Shown piece by piece: positions 7,472-14,194 of a stretch of 16,674 nt of DNA (position 1 is the stretch's first letter; the number at the start of each line of letters is the position of its first letter). A model generated the notes under the pieces. The model was given only the letters and a program-made list of their open reading frames with translations, did no database searches and was not told the DNA's origin. This stretch comes from an uncultured bacterium (GTDB lineage Bacteria; Bacillota; Clostridia; Lachnospirales; Lachnospiraceae): NCBI GenBank assembly GCA_905214365.1, contig CAJMMH010000023.1, positions 1 through 16,674 on the forward strand, read 5' to 3'. The translations under genes and the position numbers were made by a program.

Positions 7472-9013
7472 TCAATAAACAACCTTCATCCCGGTTCCCA
7501 GATAAAAAAACTGCAGCACCTCCTGCCAGGTCAGTCCATTCTGCAGCAGCGCCGCCGCCGCGTTCTGGGACAGACCAATCCCGTGCCCGTTTCCGCCGCC
7601 GCAGAATGTATACCCGCTTACCGCATTATTTTCTATGATCTGTGCCGGATAAAAAAAAGCGCTTGGCAGATAATCGCCTTCGCTGATGCCGCTTCCCTCA
7701 TCTGACTGGTTCCGGTAAAGACGGGCCGGACTTCCGAACAGCCGCCGTAGGATCATCTCCCGCTGCGCGTAAATGGTTCCCTGCTCACAGATAATCGCCG
7801 CTTCCGCCGCCATGCCGCCTGAAAGCCGCCTGGTAACACGGATCTCCTGCAGTCCATCCACAAACGCCGCCTGCACCACGCATGAATTTCCCCCACTGTC
7901 TTCTGCCCGGAATGCCTCCGGAACTTCCGCATAAAGCTGATCAATGCGGCCAATTAACATCGTCTTCAGGTTGTCCATGCTGATCGAATAGTCCCACCGG
8001 TACCAGGTACAGTCATCCTCATAGGCCGGATAATCCCAGTTCATAATAAATGCAGAAAACACACCTTCCTGCTGACAATCAATTTCGTTCCGGAATGTCA
8101 GATTCTGTGTGCGCAGAAACGGCAGCGGCTTCCCGCCCCAGATTTCATTTCCGGAATTGTAGCCGCAGGACGTGGAAAAGAAATATGGAACAAACGGCTC
8201 TCCCTGCCATGTCATCACAATTCCCCTCGTATCGGCAGCCGCTTGGGAAGATACCTCTGCCGCAGGCGCCGCATTGTATACCTGGTAATTAACTGAATCA
8301 TTAACAATTGCTCCATACGCATCCGGTGTTTCCGCCGTCAGTTTCCGGTACGCATATGTCCTGGTACAGACTGCCTGCAGCCTGGCTGCCTCCGCCCCGT
8401 AAGACGGCGGCATCTCACTCGGCACAACCCGCTCGACATATGCTTCTAACGGCAGTTCATTAACAATTCGAATCCCGCCTTCCGATGGATACAGCTCCAG
8501 ACTACCCGGATACCACTGAGGCTGTCCCCGATGCGCAATACTGTCAATCTGTACTCCACCGGATTCCCCTATTACCAGAATGCTTCCATCCGCTAAAAAC
8601 GGATGATCCGGACTCACGGTTACCGTTTGCCCTCCGGTATAAATCTGCGCACGGCTTCCGGACTGCAGCGTAAATGTATCCGGGCTGGAAAGAACCACAA
8701 ATGGATGGATCTCGCTGCTGAAATCAGAAACCGTCAGCCGGACACGGATCAGCGGTTCTTCTGGCTCCGTGCCTGGCGCTGTCTCTTCCGGCTCTGCCTC
8801 TGGCGTTATTCCTTCCGACTCCATGTCCGGTGTTATCTCATCTGTCTCTGACTTTGCGGCATCCGGCGCCGAAACAGGCTCCTCCGTCAGACTCCGATAC
8901 CAGACTCTTCTGTTTCCGGCTGCCTGTCCGTATCTGGCTGCCCGGCATACGCACCAGACGGCTGTCAGTAGCAGCAGTATAATCACCGCGGCCGCGGCAC
9001 GATACTTTTTCAT
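7472..9013 (-). CDS. Membrane-anchored SpoIID/LytB-domain protein
   Basis: SpoIID proteins are lytic enzymes that cleave the glycan strands of peptidoglycan. The prototype acts in engulfment during sporulation, while LytB-like relatives modify vegetative walls. Residues 1-5 are charged, 6-22 form one membrane segment (AAAAVIILLLLTAVWCV), and 40-90 form an acidic Pro/Glu linker. The SpoIID domain follows, with LPLEAYVERVVPSEMPPSYG (187-206), where Glu200 is the expected catalytic acid. Next come the QAVCTRTYAYRK helix, DSVNYQVYN (239-247), YFFSTSCGYNSG (277-288) and the C-terminal GGGNGHGIGLSQNAAAALLQ (472-491). The core looks complete. I chose ATG at 9011-9013 (513 residues). An in-frame GTG at 9038-9040 would add nine residues but lacks a ribosome binding site. 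Length and linker differ from classical SpoIID of about 340 residues, so a sporulation role is only a possibility. Confidence 0.9.
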   Translation of the reverse strand: MKKYRAAAAVIILLLLTAVWCVCRAARYGQAAGNRRVWYRSLTEEPVSAPDAAKSETDEITPDMESEGITPEAEPEETAPGTEPEEPLIRVRLTVSDFSSEIHPFVVLSSPDTFTLQSGSRAQIYTGGQTVTVSPDHPFLADGSILVIGESGGVQIDSIAHRGQPQWYPGSLELYPSEGGIRIVNELPLEAYVERVVPSEMPPSYGAEAARLQAVCTRTYAYRKLTAETPDAYGAIVNDSVNYQVYNAAPAAEVSSQAAADTRGIVMTWQGEPFVPYFFSTSCGYNSGNEIWGGKPLPFLRTQNLTFRNEIDCQQEGVFSAFIMNWDYPAYEDDCTWYRWDYSISMDNLKTMLIGRIDQLYAEVPEAFRAEDSGGNSCVVQAAFVDGLQEIRVTRRLSGGMAAEAAIICEQGTIYAQREMILRRLFGSPARLYRNQSDEGSGISEGDYLPSAFFYPAQIIENNAVSGYTFCGGGNGHGIGLSQNAAAALLQNGLTWQEVLQFFYLGTGMKVVY

Positions 9014-9061
9014 CTCTTTCCCGTTATCCCCTTTCTGCACCTGTCAGGTAAAAAAGAAAAT

Positions 9062-9093
9062 AAAAAGCACTGTACAAATCCGTACAATGCTTT
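9062..9093 (-). terminator. Intrinsic terminator downstream of the structured RNA gene
   Basis: On the minus strand a 12-base stem (9082-9093 pairing with 9064-9075, one G-U pair) closes a 6-base loop and is followed by a T-rich tract running to about 9051. It lies about 70 bases beyond the inferred 3' end of the structured RNA. It is only about 50 bases ahead of the SpoIID-like start, so it could end the RNA precursor or attenuate read-through. Confidence 0.8.
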
Positions 9094-9163
9094 CATCTGT
9101 ATGTTTATTATTTTTGTATCATGCCGCAGATCAAGTACTGTCTTGCCTGCGTCTTCTGCATAT

Positions 9164-9344
9164 AAAATGTCCCAAAGTGCCGTTCCTGCTCATTTGACGC
9201 CTAGCTAAGCTAGGTGGGCAACCGCAACCAGACTTCTGCCTTCCACTGCAAACGGAGGCTTGACATCCACCTGGCAATATAGGAATCCCTATTGAGTCAT
9301 GTAGGTTCAAATTAAAAGCAAGTGTCGCACACCCCAGGACATTT
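9164..9344 (-). ncRNA. ssrS: Probable 6S RNA
   Basis: A structured transcript of about 180 nt; 6S RNA binds the housekeeping RNA polymerase and mimics an open promoter. A closing stem pairs AAATGTCC (complement of 9337-9344) with GGACATTT (complement of 9165-9172). It extends inward through G-U pairs and GTG/CAC to about 16 pairs. A second stem pairs AGGTGG (complement of 9267-9272) with CCACCT (complement of 9212-9217). Between the two lies a large internal bubble whose 3' strand can form CTAGC-TTA-GCTAG (9201-9213) and whose 5' strand can form ATAGG/CCTAT (9279-9292). An apical hairpin lies at about 9238-9259. Size, closing stem, central bubble and bubble hairpins fit 6S RNA. The promoter at 9347-9374 would start transcription at the first bases of the closing stem. 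The assignment comes from fold and context, not from a database match. Confidence 0.72.
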
Positions 9345-9346
9345 AT

Positions 9347-9374
9347 AGTATACCACAGATCTGCAAAAAATCAA
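9347..9374 (-). promoter_or_regulatory. Promoter of the probable 6S RNA
   Basis: On the minus strand, TTGATT (9369-9374) is followed after 16 bases by TATACT (9347-9352). The predicted start, about seven bases further on (about 9340-9342), coincides with the first paired bases of the RNA closing stem. The site lies between the carboxypeptidase stop and the RNA. Confidence 0.7.
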
Positions 9375-9396
9375 GTAAATCATCCAAGAAAACGGA

Positions 9397-10782
9397 TTAC
9401 CCTTTTTTTACAATCAATACCGCAACTAAAATTCCGGATACAATTGAGATCAGAACAACCAGAATCAAAATTGCAAGCATCAGGACATCCTCGTTGACTT
9501 CATATGTGTGAGTTGTTGCTGCCGCAAACTGCGCGGAGGTCGTCTGCGCCGGAGCAGTCACTTCGCTCTCTGAACCTGCGGTTTCCGTCGTTGCCGGCAC
9601 CGTTGTTTCCTGCTGCGCTTCAGTCTCCGGCTGCGTTTCCGTTTCCGTCTCTTCCTGCGTCTCCGGCGCATCAGTCGGTGTCAGCGTCTCATACGGAGGC
9701 GCAACCGTCTCTCCTGCTTCGTTTGTCAGAAAGTTGGTAGATACATAATAGGTTCCGCCCGCAATCTCAACGCGGCTCCAACCCGCATAAGTTCCGACAC
9801 GGTGCATTGATGTTCCAGCCATTGCGGACGCAACCTGCAGCGCATACACGCTCGGAAACTCGCGGACACGTACATCTCCGGATGTGACTACCGTATCGTC
9901 AGCCGGCGTAAATACAACATCCGGATAGGAACCGGTCAGCATACCAAACGCATACTCAAAGAGAATCTCTGTATCTGTGTAAAAATGATCGTTATCCGAT
10001 CCCATCACAACAACGGCCAGATGCAGATTATTGCGCTCACACGCCGTCATCAACGTCCGTCCTGCTTCTAATGTATGACCTGTTTTTCCTGCATAAACGC
10101 CTTCAAACGGAATGGTTCCGTTGATCAGCTGATGCGTCATACCACAGGTACGCTCTTCATGCATGTTCGTCTTCGGAATCGTATATACTTTTGTAGAATC
10201 AATCTTTACGAACTCTTCATTCTGAAGCGCAGCCCGGAAAATCAACGCCATATCATACGGCGTAGTATAGTGATTTTCATCATGCAGGCCGCAGGCATTA
10301 ACAAAATGCGTATTGACCGCGCCAAGCTCCTTCGCTTTGGCATTCATCAGATCCGCAAACTTTTCAACGGACCCGGCGGTATACTCTGCCAGCGCCTCCG
10401 CGCACTCATTGGCTGAGCTGAGAATCATCCCGTACAGTGCGTCCTCAACAGTCATTTGCTCCCCGATTTCCGCTCTCGGCGTCAGTGTAGAGCTGTTTGC
10501 TGTCATGGAATTAATGGTCGTCTCGGAAAACGTCAGCGTATCACTCAGATCCTCACAGTTCTCCAATACAACCAGCGCAGTCATCACCTTTGTAATACTC
10601 GCCGGAAATTTCTTTTCGTTCATGTCCTTCTGAAAAACGATCTCGCCGGTATCCAGATTCATCACACAATAACCGGAAGAAAAGACATCGGGATCAGACC
10701 CCTCTGCCAAAGCAGGCACAGCGAAGAGCAGCAGCATCGCCGACACTATCAACAATGTTACCGCCTTTTTTAATTTATTCAT
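9397..10782 (-). CDS. D-alanyl-D-alanine carboxypeptidase (peptidase S11) with SH3b domain and C-terminal membrane anchor
   Basis: This penicillin-binding, PBP5-like enzyme trims the terminal D-Ala from peptidoglycan stem peptides outside the cell. Residues 1-26 form a signal peptide ending in PALA. The catalytic domain carries Ser62-x-x-Lys65 (ASITK), Ser123-x-Asn125 (SSAN) and Lys233-Thr-Gly235 (AGKTGHTLEAGR). All three active-site motifs are intact. Residues about 297-353 look like a bacterial SH3 domain (VRVREFPS to YYVSTNFLT) in place of the usual PBP5 C-terminal beta domain. About 365-430 is a Thr/Glu/Pro-rich stalk, and 433-457 is a single hydrophobic segment followed by KKG. The start at 10780-10782 has AAGGAG six bases upstream and fits the signal peptide. 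An upstream open frame extends into the neighbouring gene fragment and is not credible. Confidence 0.93.
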   Translation of the reverse strand: MNKLKKAVTLLIVSAMLLLFAVPALAEGSDPDVFSSGYCVMNLDTGEIVFQKDMNEKKFPASITKVMTALVVLENCEDLSDTLTFSETTINSMTANSSTLTPRAEIGEQMTVEDALYGMILSSANECAEALAEYTAGSVEKFADLMNAKAKELGAVNTHFVNACGLHDENHYTTPYDMALIFRAALQNEEFVKIDSTKVYTIPKTNMHEERTCGMTHQLINGTIPFEGVYAGKTGHTLEAGRTLMTACERNNLHLAVVVMGSDNDHFYTDTEILFEYAFGMLTGSYPDVVFTPADDTVVTSGDVRVREFPSVYALQVASAMAGTSMHRVGTYAGWSRVEIAGGTYYVSTNFLTNEAGETVAPPYETLTPTDAPETQEETETETQPETEAQQETTVPATTETAGSESEVTAPAQTTSAQFAAATTHTYEVNEDVLMLAILILVVLISIVSGILVAVLIVKKG

Positions 10783-10821
10783 GTTCATCTCCTTTATGAA
10801 TTCTGTCATGTAATTTTTATC

Positions 10822-10850
10822 ATTATACCGCAGGTTGGAGACAAATGCAA
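10822..10850 (-). promoter_or_regulatory. Promoter of the carboxypeptidase gene
   Basis: On the minus strand, TATAAT (10822-10827) is preceded exactly 17 bases upstream by TTGCAT (10845-10850). The -10 box lies about 40 bases before the ATG and within the 85-base gap after the protease fragment. Confidence 0.6.
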
Positions 10851-10867
10851 CAAAAAGTGTCCTATTT

Positions 10868-11641
10868 TCAACGATCTGCCAGAAGCGCCGGAATGCTGAT
10901 TCGTCCCCAGCCCTGATGATTGGCTGCAAGTCCGATATCCACCGCCCGTTCCCTGAGACGGAGCTTGACATTGCGGTTATCCATATCCGGATACTTTTCA
11001 AGTAACAGCGCAATTGCTCCCGAAACAATCGGCGTTGCCATACTCGTACCGCTCTTGATTGCATACGGTGAATCCCCGCGCTTCCTCATGACACCCGCGG
11101 AGATAATATTCGTTCCAGGCGCTACCAGTTCCGGCTTGCAGATACAGGCTAATGTCGGCCCTTTCCCGGAATAATGCTCAAACCGGCGTCCCTGTTCGTC
11201 AATCATCAGAATATCGTCGCAGCAGCCGACCGTTACTGCCTTTCTGCTGATTCCCGGCGATGTAATATATGCCCGATCACCGCCTTCGTTCCCTGCTGCA
11301 GTGCAGACAACCAGTCCTGCATCCCAAAGAGAATTTACCGCGCGTACCAGCTCGGATTCTTCCCTTGGTTCCCGCTTGGATGCTCCTGCGGAAATATTGA
11401 CAATCCGTATTTTCAGCCGCTTCTGATTCTCCAGTATCCATTGGATTCCTTCCAGCATACAGGAAAGTTTTCCATTTCCCCGGCTGTCCAGCACACGGAC
11501 AGCCGCAAGGCAGGCTCCCGGCGCAATCCCGCGAATTTTGCCATTTGACATGGTTCCATCTCCTGCGATAATACCGGCTACATGGGAAGCTGTTACATTA
11601 CTTTCTGCGCCGCTGTTTCCGCAGCATCTGTACCTGCTCAA
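10868..11641 (-). pseudogene. Subtilisin-like serine protease (S8) fragment, N-terminus missing
   Basis: The C-terminal part of a subtilase is clear. It has His20 in TASHVAGIIAG, IRGIAPGA, VNISAGA, the oxyanion Asn118 in TAAGNEGG, VTSPG-like YITSPGISRKAVTVG, VAPGTNI, and the catalytic Ser200 in GTSMATPIVSG. The N-terminal third, with the catalytic Asp motif and propeptide, is absent. Even the residues just before the His (NVTAS instead of the family's GHGT) do not fit. Homology starts exactly where the upstream recombinase reads its stop codon (11598-11600). The open frame begins at a TTG at 11639-11641 within recombinase sequence, and an in-frame TAG lies just upstream of it. The fragment cannot form a complete catalytic triad, so I call it a remnant. 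Its downstream end is intact, reaching a normal-looking stop 18 bases before the next gene's promoter. Confidence 0.8.
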
Positions 11642-12485
11642 ACAGCGTTTTGTCTACAATTGCTGCATGGCAATGTTCCAAACAGATCCACTGCTTCCTT
11701 GGAATGGCTTTCCTCGCCGGATTCTTATAGCTTACGGTTTCGCTCTTTCCCTGTTCCAGATCGCCAAGATACACTCTATTTTCCAGAATTCGCCCCACTG
11801 TCATCGGATTCCACCCAGCCGTCCGCCGTCCTCTCGACGCGGACGGCGGCTTTCTCTGCTCCTGATCCAGGCAGCGGCAGATCGCGCGGAGTGTTTTTCC
11901 TTCCGCATACCAGGAAAAAATCCTTCGCACCACATCCGCTTCCTCTGGCATCACAATCAGCCGATGCATATCATCCGGAGCTCTCTGATAGCCATACGGT
12001 GCAAACGATCCGATAAACTGTCCCTCTTTCATTTTCTGACGCAGGACAGCGCGGACATTTTCTGAAAGATCCTCACAATACCATTCATTAATCAAAGCGT
12101 AAATCTGGCGTGCTTTTTTATTGGCATGGTTCCCGGTATCCGTGCCGTCCAGGATTCCTAAAAAACGCACGCCCAAAAGAGGCAGTTCCCGGTGAAGATA
12201 CCGTTCAATGTCCCGCATATTTCTGGAAAAACGCGACTGGCTCTTTGCAAGGATCACTTCAAACATTCCTTTTCTCGCCGCACGGAGCATCTGCTGAAAT
12301 GCCGGTCTCTGGTCAGTCAGTCCTGAATAATCCTCATCCGCGTATTCCTTTACAATCTCGTATCCATGCGCTTTTGCATATTCCCGAATCATGCAGCGCT
12401 GGTTTTCAATACTTTCGCTGTCTTTGTCCCCTTCCTTTTCCTGATCCTGACGGCTCAGGCGCAGATAAGCAGCCGCACGCGTCAT
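11598..12485 (-). CDS. Large-serine-recombinase family protein, truncated at the C-terminus
   Basis: Site-specific recombinases of this family integrate and excise mobile elements through a Ser-DNA intermediate. The 295 residues contain the resolvase catalytic domain (about 4-150), with the nucleophile Ser11 in YLRLSRQD and the arginine cluster AKSQSRFSRNMRD (about 80-92). The recombinase domain follows (about 150-280: NVRAVLRQKMKEGQFIG, PYGYQR, WNPMTVGRILENRVYLGDL). It stops at KQRRRK just before the position where full-length members (usually about 450-550 residues) have a zinc ribbon and coiled coil. The truncation point is the junction with the protease fragment. AAGGAG lies four bases before the ATG at 12483-12485. 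No other element genes or att sites are recognisable, so this is probably a decayed element. Loss of the DNA-binding tail suggests it is inactive. Confidence 0.85.
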   Translation of the reverse strand: MTRAAAYLRLSRQDQEKEGDKDSESIENQRCMIREYAKAHGYEIVKEYADEDYSGLTDQRPAFQQMLRAARKGMFEVILAKSQSRFSRNMRDIERYLHRELPLLGVRFLGILDGTDTGNHANKKARQIYALINEWYCEDLSENVRAVLRQKMKEGQFIGSFAPYGYQRAPDDMHRLIVMPEEADVVRRIFSWYAEGKTLRAICRCLDQEQRKPPSASRGRRTAGWNPMTVGRILENRVYLGDLEQGKSETVSYKNPARKAIPRKQWICLEHCHAAIVDKTLFEQVQMLRKQRRRK

Positions 12486-12576
12486 CGCTCTCCTTTTGTC
12501 CCATGCGCTGTCCCGGTTTTCCCGGCATATCTTTCATCATACATTCCGGCGCATCTGGGAACATTCTTTTTTATCA

Positions 12577-12623
12577 GAATATGCGTTACTGTTCGAGCGC
12601 AGCGTGAACAGAAGCGAATATGC
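12577..12623. repeat. Imperfect long palindrome
   Basis: Arms of 18 bases (12577-12594 and 12606-12623) match as an inverted repeat at 14 of 18 positions around an 11-base loop. The strongest part is CTGTTC/GAACAG. The octamer GAATATGC also occurs at both outer ends in direct orientation (12577-12584 and 12616-12623). Confidence 0.55.
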
Positions 12624-12699
12624 CTCTTCCCTACCTGATTCATAAAATTTCCGCCAGCAGAGCTTCCGCTGTCGGACAAAATATAGCGCAGTAGAACAA

Positions 12700-12721
12700 A
12701 GAATGTGCCTTGGCACATTCT
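12700..12721. repeat. Perfect palindrome with 10-base arms
   Basis: AGAATGTGCC (12700-12709) and GGCACATTCT (12712-12721) are separated by two bases. On the minus strand the hairpin is followed by TTTGTTCT, so it might act as a weak terminator. It could equally be a protein-binding palindrome or an interspersed repeat. Confidence 0.7.
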
Positions 12722-12734
12722 CGCGCCTGCGGCG

Positions 12735-12746
12735 GTCGCTTGCGAC
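12735..12746. repeat. Short perfect palindrome
   Basis: GTCGC (12735-12739) and GCGAC (12742-12746) are separated by two bases. Alternatively, TGCGAC here can pair with GTCGCA about 13 bases further on. Confidence 0.45.
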
Positions 12747-12784
12747 ATCTACATTGTACGTCGCAGTGCGCATCCCCGCGGAGC

Positions 12785-12828
12785 GTTTTTTACTTTACAG
12801 GAAAGCAATTTCCTGTAAAGCAAAAAAC
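12785..12828. repeat. Long hairpin overlapping the operon terminator
   Basis: Arms of 20 bases (12785-12804 and 12809-12828) pair with a single mismatch around a 4-base loop; the core is CTTTACAGGAAA/TTTCCTGTAAAG. There is no T run after the hairpin in either direction, so it is not a standard terminator by itself. Its outer A/T arm is also the T run of the terminator at 12822-12864. Confidence 0.75.
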
Positions 12829-12864
12829 AAGCCCGCACGCAGGATTCAAGCCCTGCTGCAGGCT
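12822..12864 (-). terminator. Intrinsic terminator of the ATPase/NlpC-like operon
   Basis: On the minus strand, AGCCTGCA (complement of 12857-12864) pairs with TGCGGGCT (complement of 12830-12837, one G-U pair). Inside it, GCAGG pairs with CCTGC around an 8-base loop, with one bulged base. TG and six T's (complement of 12822-12827) follow. It begins 12 bases after the gene's stop. Confidence 0.85.
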
Positions 12865-12876
12865 CGCTTACTCAGA

Positions 12877-14154
12877 TCAAAAGCTGATCACATACTGATA
12901 CTGATCCAGATACTTCACTCCGTCTGCGGAATAACTATCAATCGACGTTTCCACACAGCGGTTAGCTTCTGTTACAGTCGTTCCGTCAGCAGAATACGAC
13001 TGTACACAATGAAAGATCTTTGCGGTCTGGGACGCATCGGTTCCAAGATAAATCGCTGCCTGCTTATCTGACAGCAGAATACAGCCGGCCGGCTGGCTCA
13101 TAATATAAGACTTCTTCTCTTCCGCACTCATCTGACTAATCCCGACAACGCTGCCACCCGCATAAACCATTGCATCTGCCTGTCTCGGAAGCAGGATGCC
13201 GAAGCTGCGGTAGATTGCTCCGACTGCCGAAAGACTGTCTACATAACCACCCGCATCACCGCTTCCATACGGCATGTCGAGCATCTTAATACACTGCTCG
13301 ACAACCACATCCGGCAAGAACGGAAGATATCCTAGGCAGATTCCGCTGGTCAGATGAATTCGCTGCTCGGAATAATAAAGATTTCCGTTTTCATTGGACT
13401 CCGGCAGCCAGACAACCGCATCTCCGTCTTCGATTCTCGCAATCGGAAGACGGGTTCCCATACGCAGCTCGTTTTCTCCCGCCGTCAGTTCATCGTCCGT
13501 AATTACAGCAAAGCTTTCCGCATTGATATATGCGTTCATATCCTCTATCTGACAGAACGCAATATCCGCGGTTTCCACCCAGCCATTATCCGTTTCTCCC
13601 TGAACAAAACTCCAGACACCATCCTCCGTCTGATGCAGAACAACAACTCCCTCACCGATTAATAACATCGTTTCCTGGAAAAAATCCGGACTTTCCGGCT
13701 GGCCATCTTCCGTAAGCTGCTGCCAGGTCGGGTATCTGCGGACGGCCGTATTTTCAGTCATTACGCCGTACTGAAGCGAAATCGGATCTGTCAGAGCGGC
13801 TATATTTCTTCTGCTGATCGTATAATCCAGGTCTCCGGAGGAACGCAGCTCCCCATCCAGATACCGGCAGCTATCCGGAATATGATACCGTTCAATCAAC
13901 TCCCGCACCTGTGCCGCGCTGATCTGAGTCAGCACAGTCAAATCCACAACACCGGAAAGCGGCATGCTGCGCGTACTGTCATTGGCTATCTTCAGCTTCG
14001 CTTCAAGCTCTGATGCTGCCACCTGCTCACCGCCTACCGGTGCAAGCGTAACAATCTCAGGCTGCGTCTGTGCTTCTTCTGCCCGTACGCCGCTCCCCAT
14101 CGCGCATACAACAGTCACAGCAGCTGCAATGATTCCTGTCATCCATCGTTTCAT
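12877..14154 (-). CDS. Secreted SH3/NlpC-P60-like protein with degenerate active site
   Basis: A 425-residue exported protein. Residues 1-25 form a signal peptide (MKRWMTGIIAAAVTVVCAMG, cleavage near RAEEA). The rest follows the layout of clostridial cell-wall NlpC/P60 enzymes: an N-terminal helical segment with SRRNIAALTD (114-123), SH3-like modules (about 125-270), then an NlpC/P60 core (about 284-400). Functional relatives cleave peptidoglycan stem peptides with a Cys-His pair found in motifs like WGG...DCSS and GHVMLYLG. Here the first reads PYGSGDAGGYVDSLS, with Ser307 where the Cys belongs. The second reads KQAAIYLG, with Gln365 at the His position. Catalysis by the usual mechanism is therefore unlikely. 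The frame is otherwise intact. The start at 14154 is preferred for its signal peptide; ATG at 14166 would add four residues. It lies 40 bases downstream of the ATPase gene and is probably cotranscribed with it. Confidence 0.75.
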   Translation of the reverse strand: MKRWMTGIIAAAVTVVCAMGSGVRAEEAQTQPEIVTLAPVGGEQVAASELEAKLKIANDSTRSMPLSGVVDLTVLTQISAAQVRELIERYHIPDSCRYLDGELRSSGDLDYTISRRNIAALTDPISLQYGVMTENTAVRRYPTWQQLTEDGQPESPDFFQETMLLIGEGVVVLHQTEDGVWSFVQGETDNGWVETADIAFCQIEDMNAYINAESFAVITDDELTAGENELRMGTRLPIARIEDGDAVVWLPESNENGNLYYSEQRIHLTSGICLGYLPFLPDVVVEQCIKMLDMPYGSGDAGGYVDSLSAVGAIYRSFGILLPRQADAMVYAGGSVVGISQMSAEEKKSYIMSQPAGCILLSDKQAAIYLGTDASQTAKIFHCVQSYSADGTTVTEANRCVETSIDSYSADGVKYLDQYQYVISF

Positions 14155-14194
14155 TGTATTCCCCATCTTTCCGGTATTCCCCCGCCGCCTGCCG

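Larger units (their letters stand above)
12486..12876. other. Hairpin-rich intergenic region without a convincing gene
   Basis: This stretch of about 390 bases lies between the truncated recombinase and the NlpC/P60-like gene. It contains the recombinase ribosome binding site, an imperfect long palindrome (12577-12623), two perfect short palindromes (12700-12721 and 12735-12746), a long hairpin (12785-12828) and the terminator of the upstream operon (12822-12864). A 53-codon open frame that overlaps the recombinase start runs through the imperfect palindrome and is not accepted as a gene. Confidence 0.7.

Noticed and set aside
9301..9312. TTTGAACC-like stretch on the minus strand as part of a tRNA
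   Set aside because: No cloverleaf, anticodon arm or acceptor stem can be built around it. It lies in the 5' bubble strand of the probable 6S RNA.
10783..11064. N-terminal extension of the carboxypeptidase by 94 residues
   Set aside because: It would run antisense-frame through the protease fragment, place residues before a clear signal peptide, and ignore the AAGGAG and promoter found just upstream of 10782.
12482..12643. A 53-codon minus-strand frame with a CxxC motif that overlaps the recombinase start by ATGA
   Set aside because: It runs through the imperfect palindrome at 12577-12623, has only a weak ribosome binding site and matches no family that I know. The recombinase has its own AAGGAG, so coupling is not needed.
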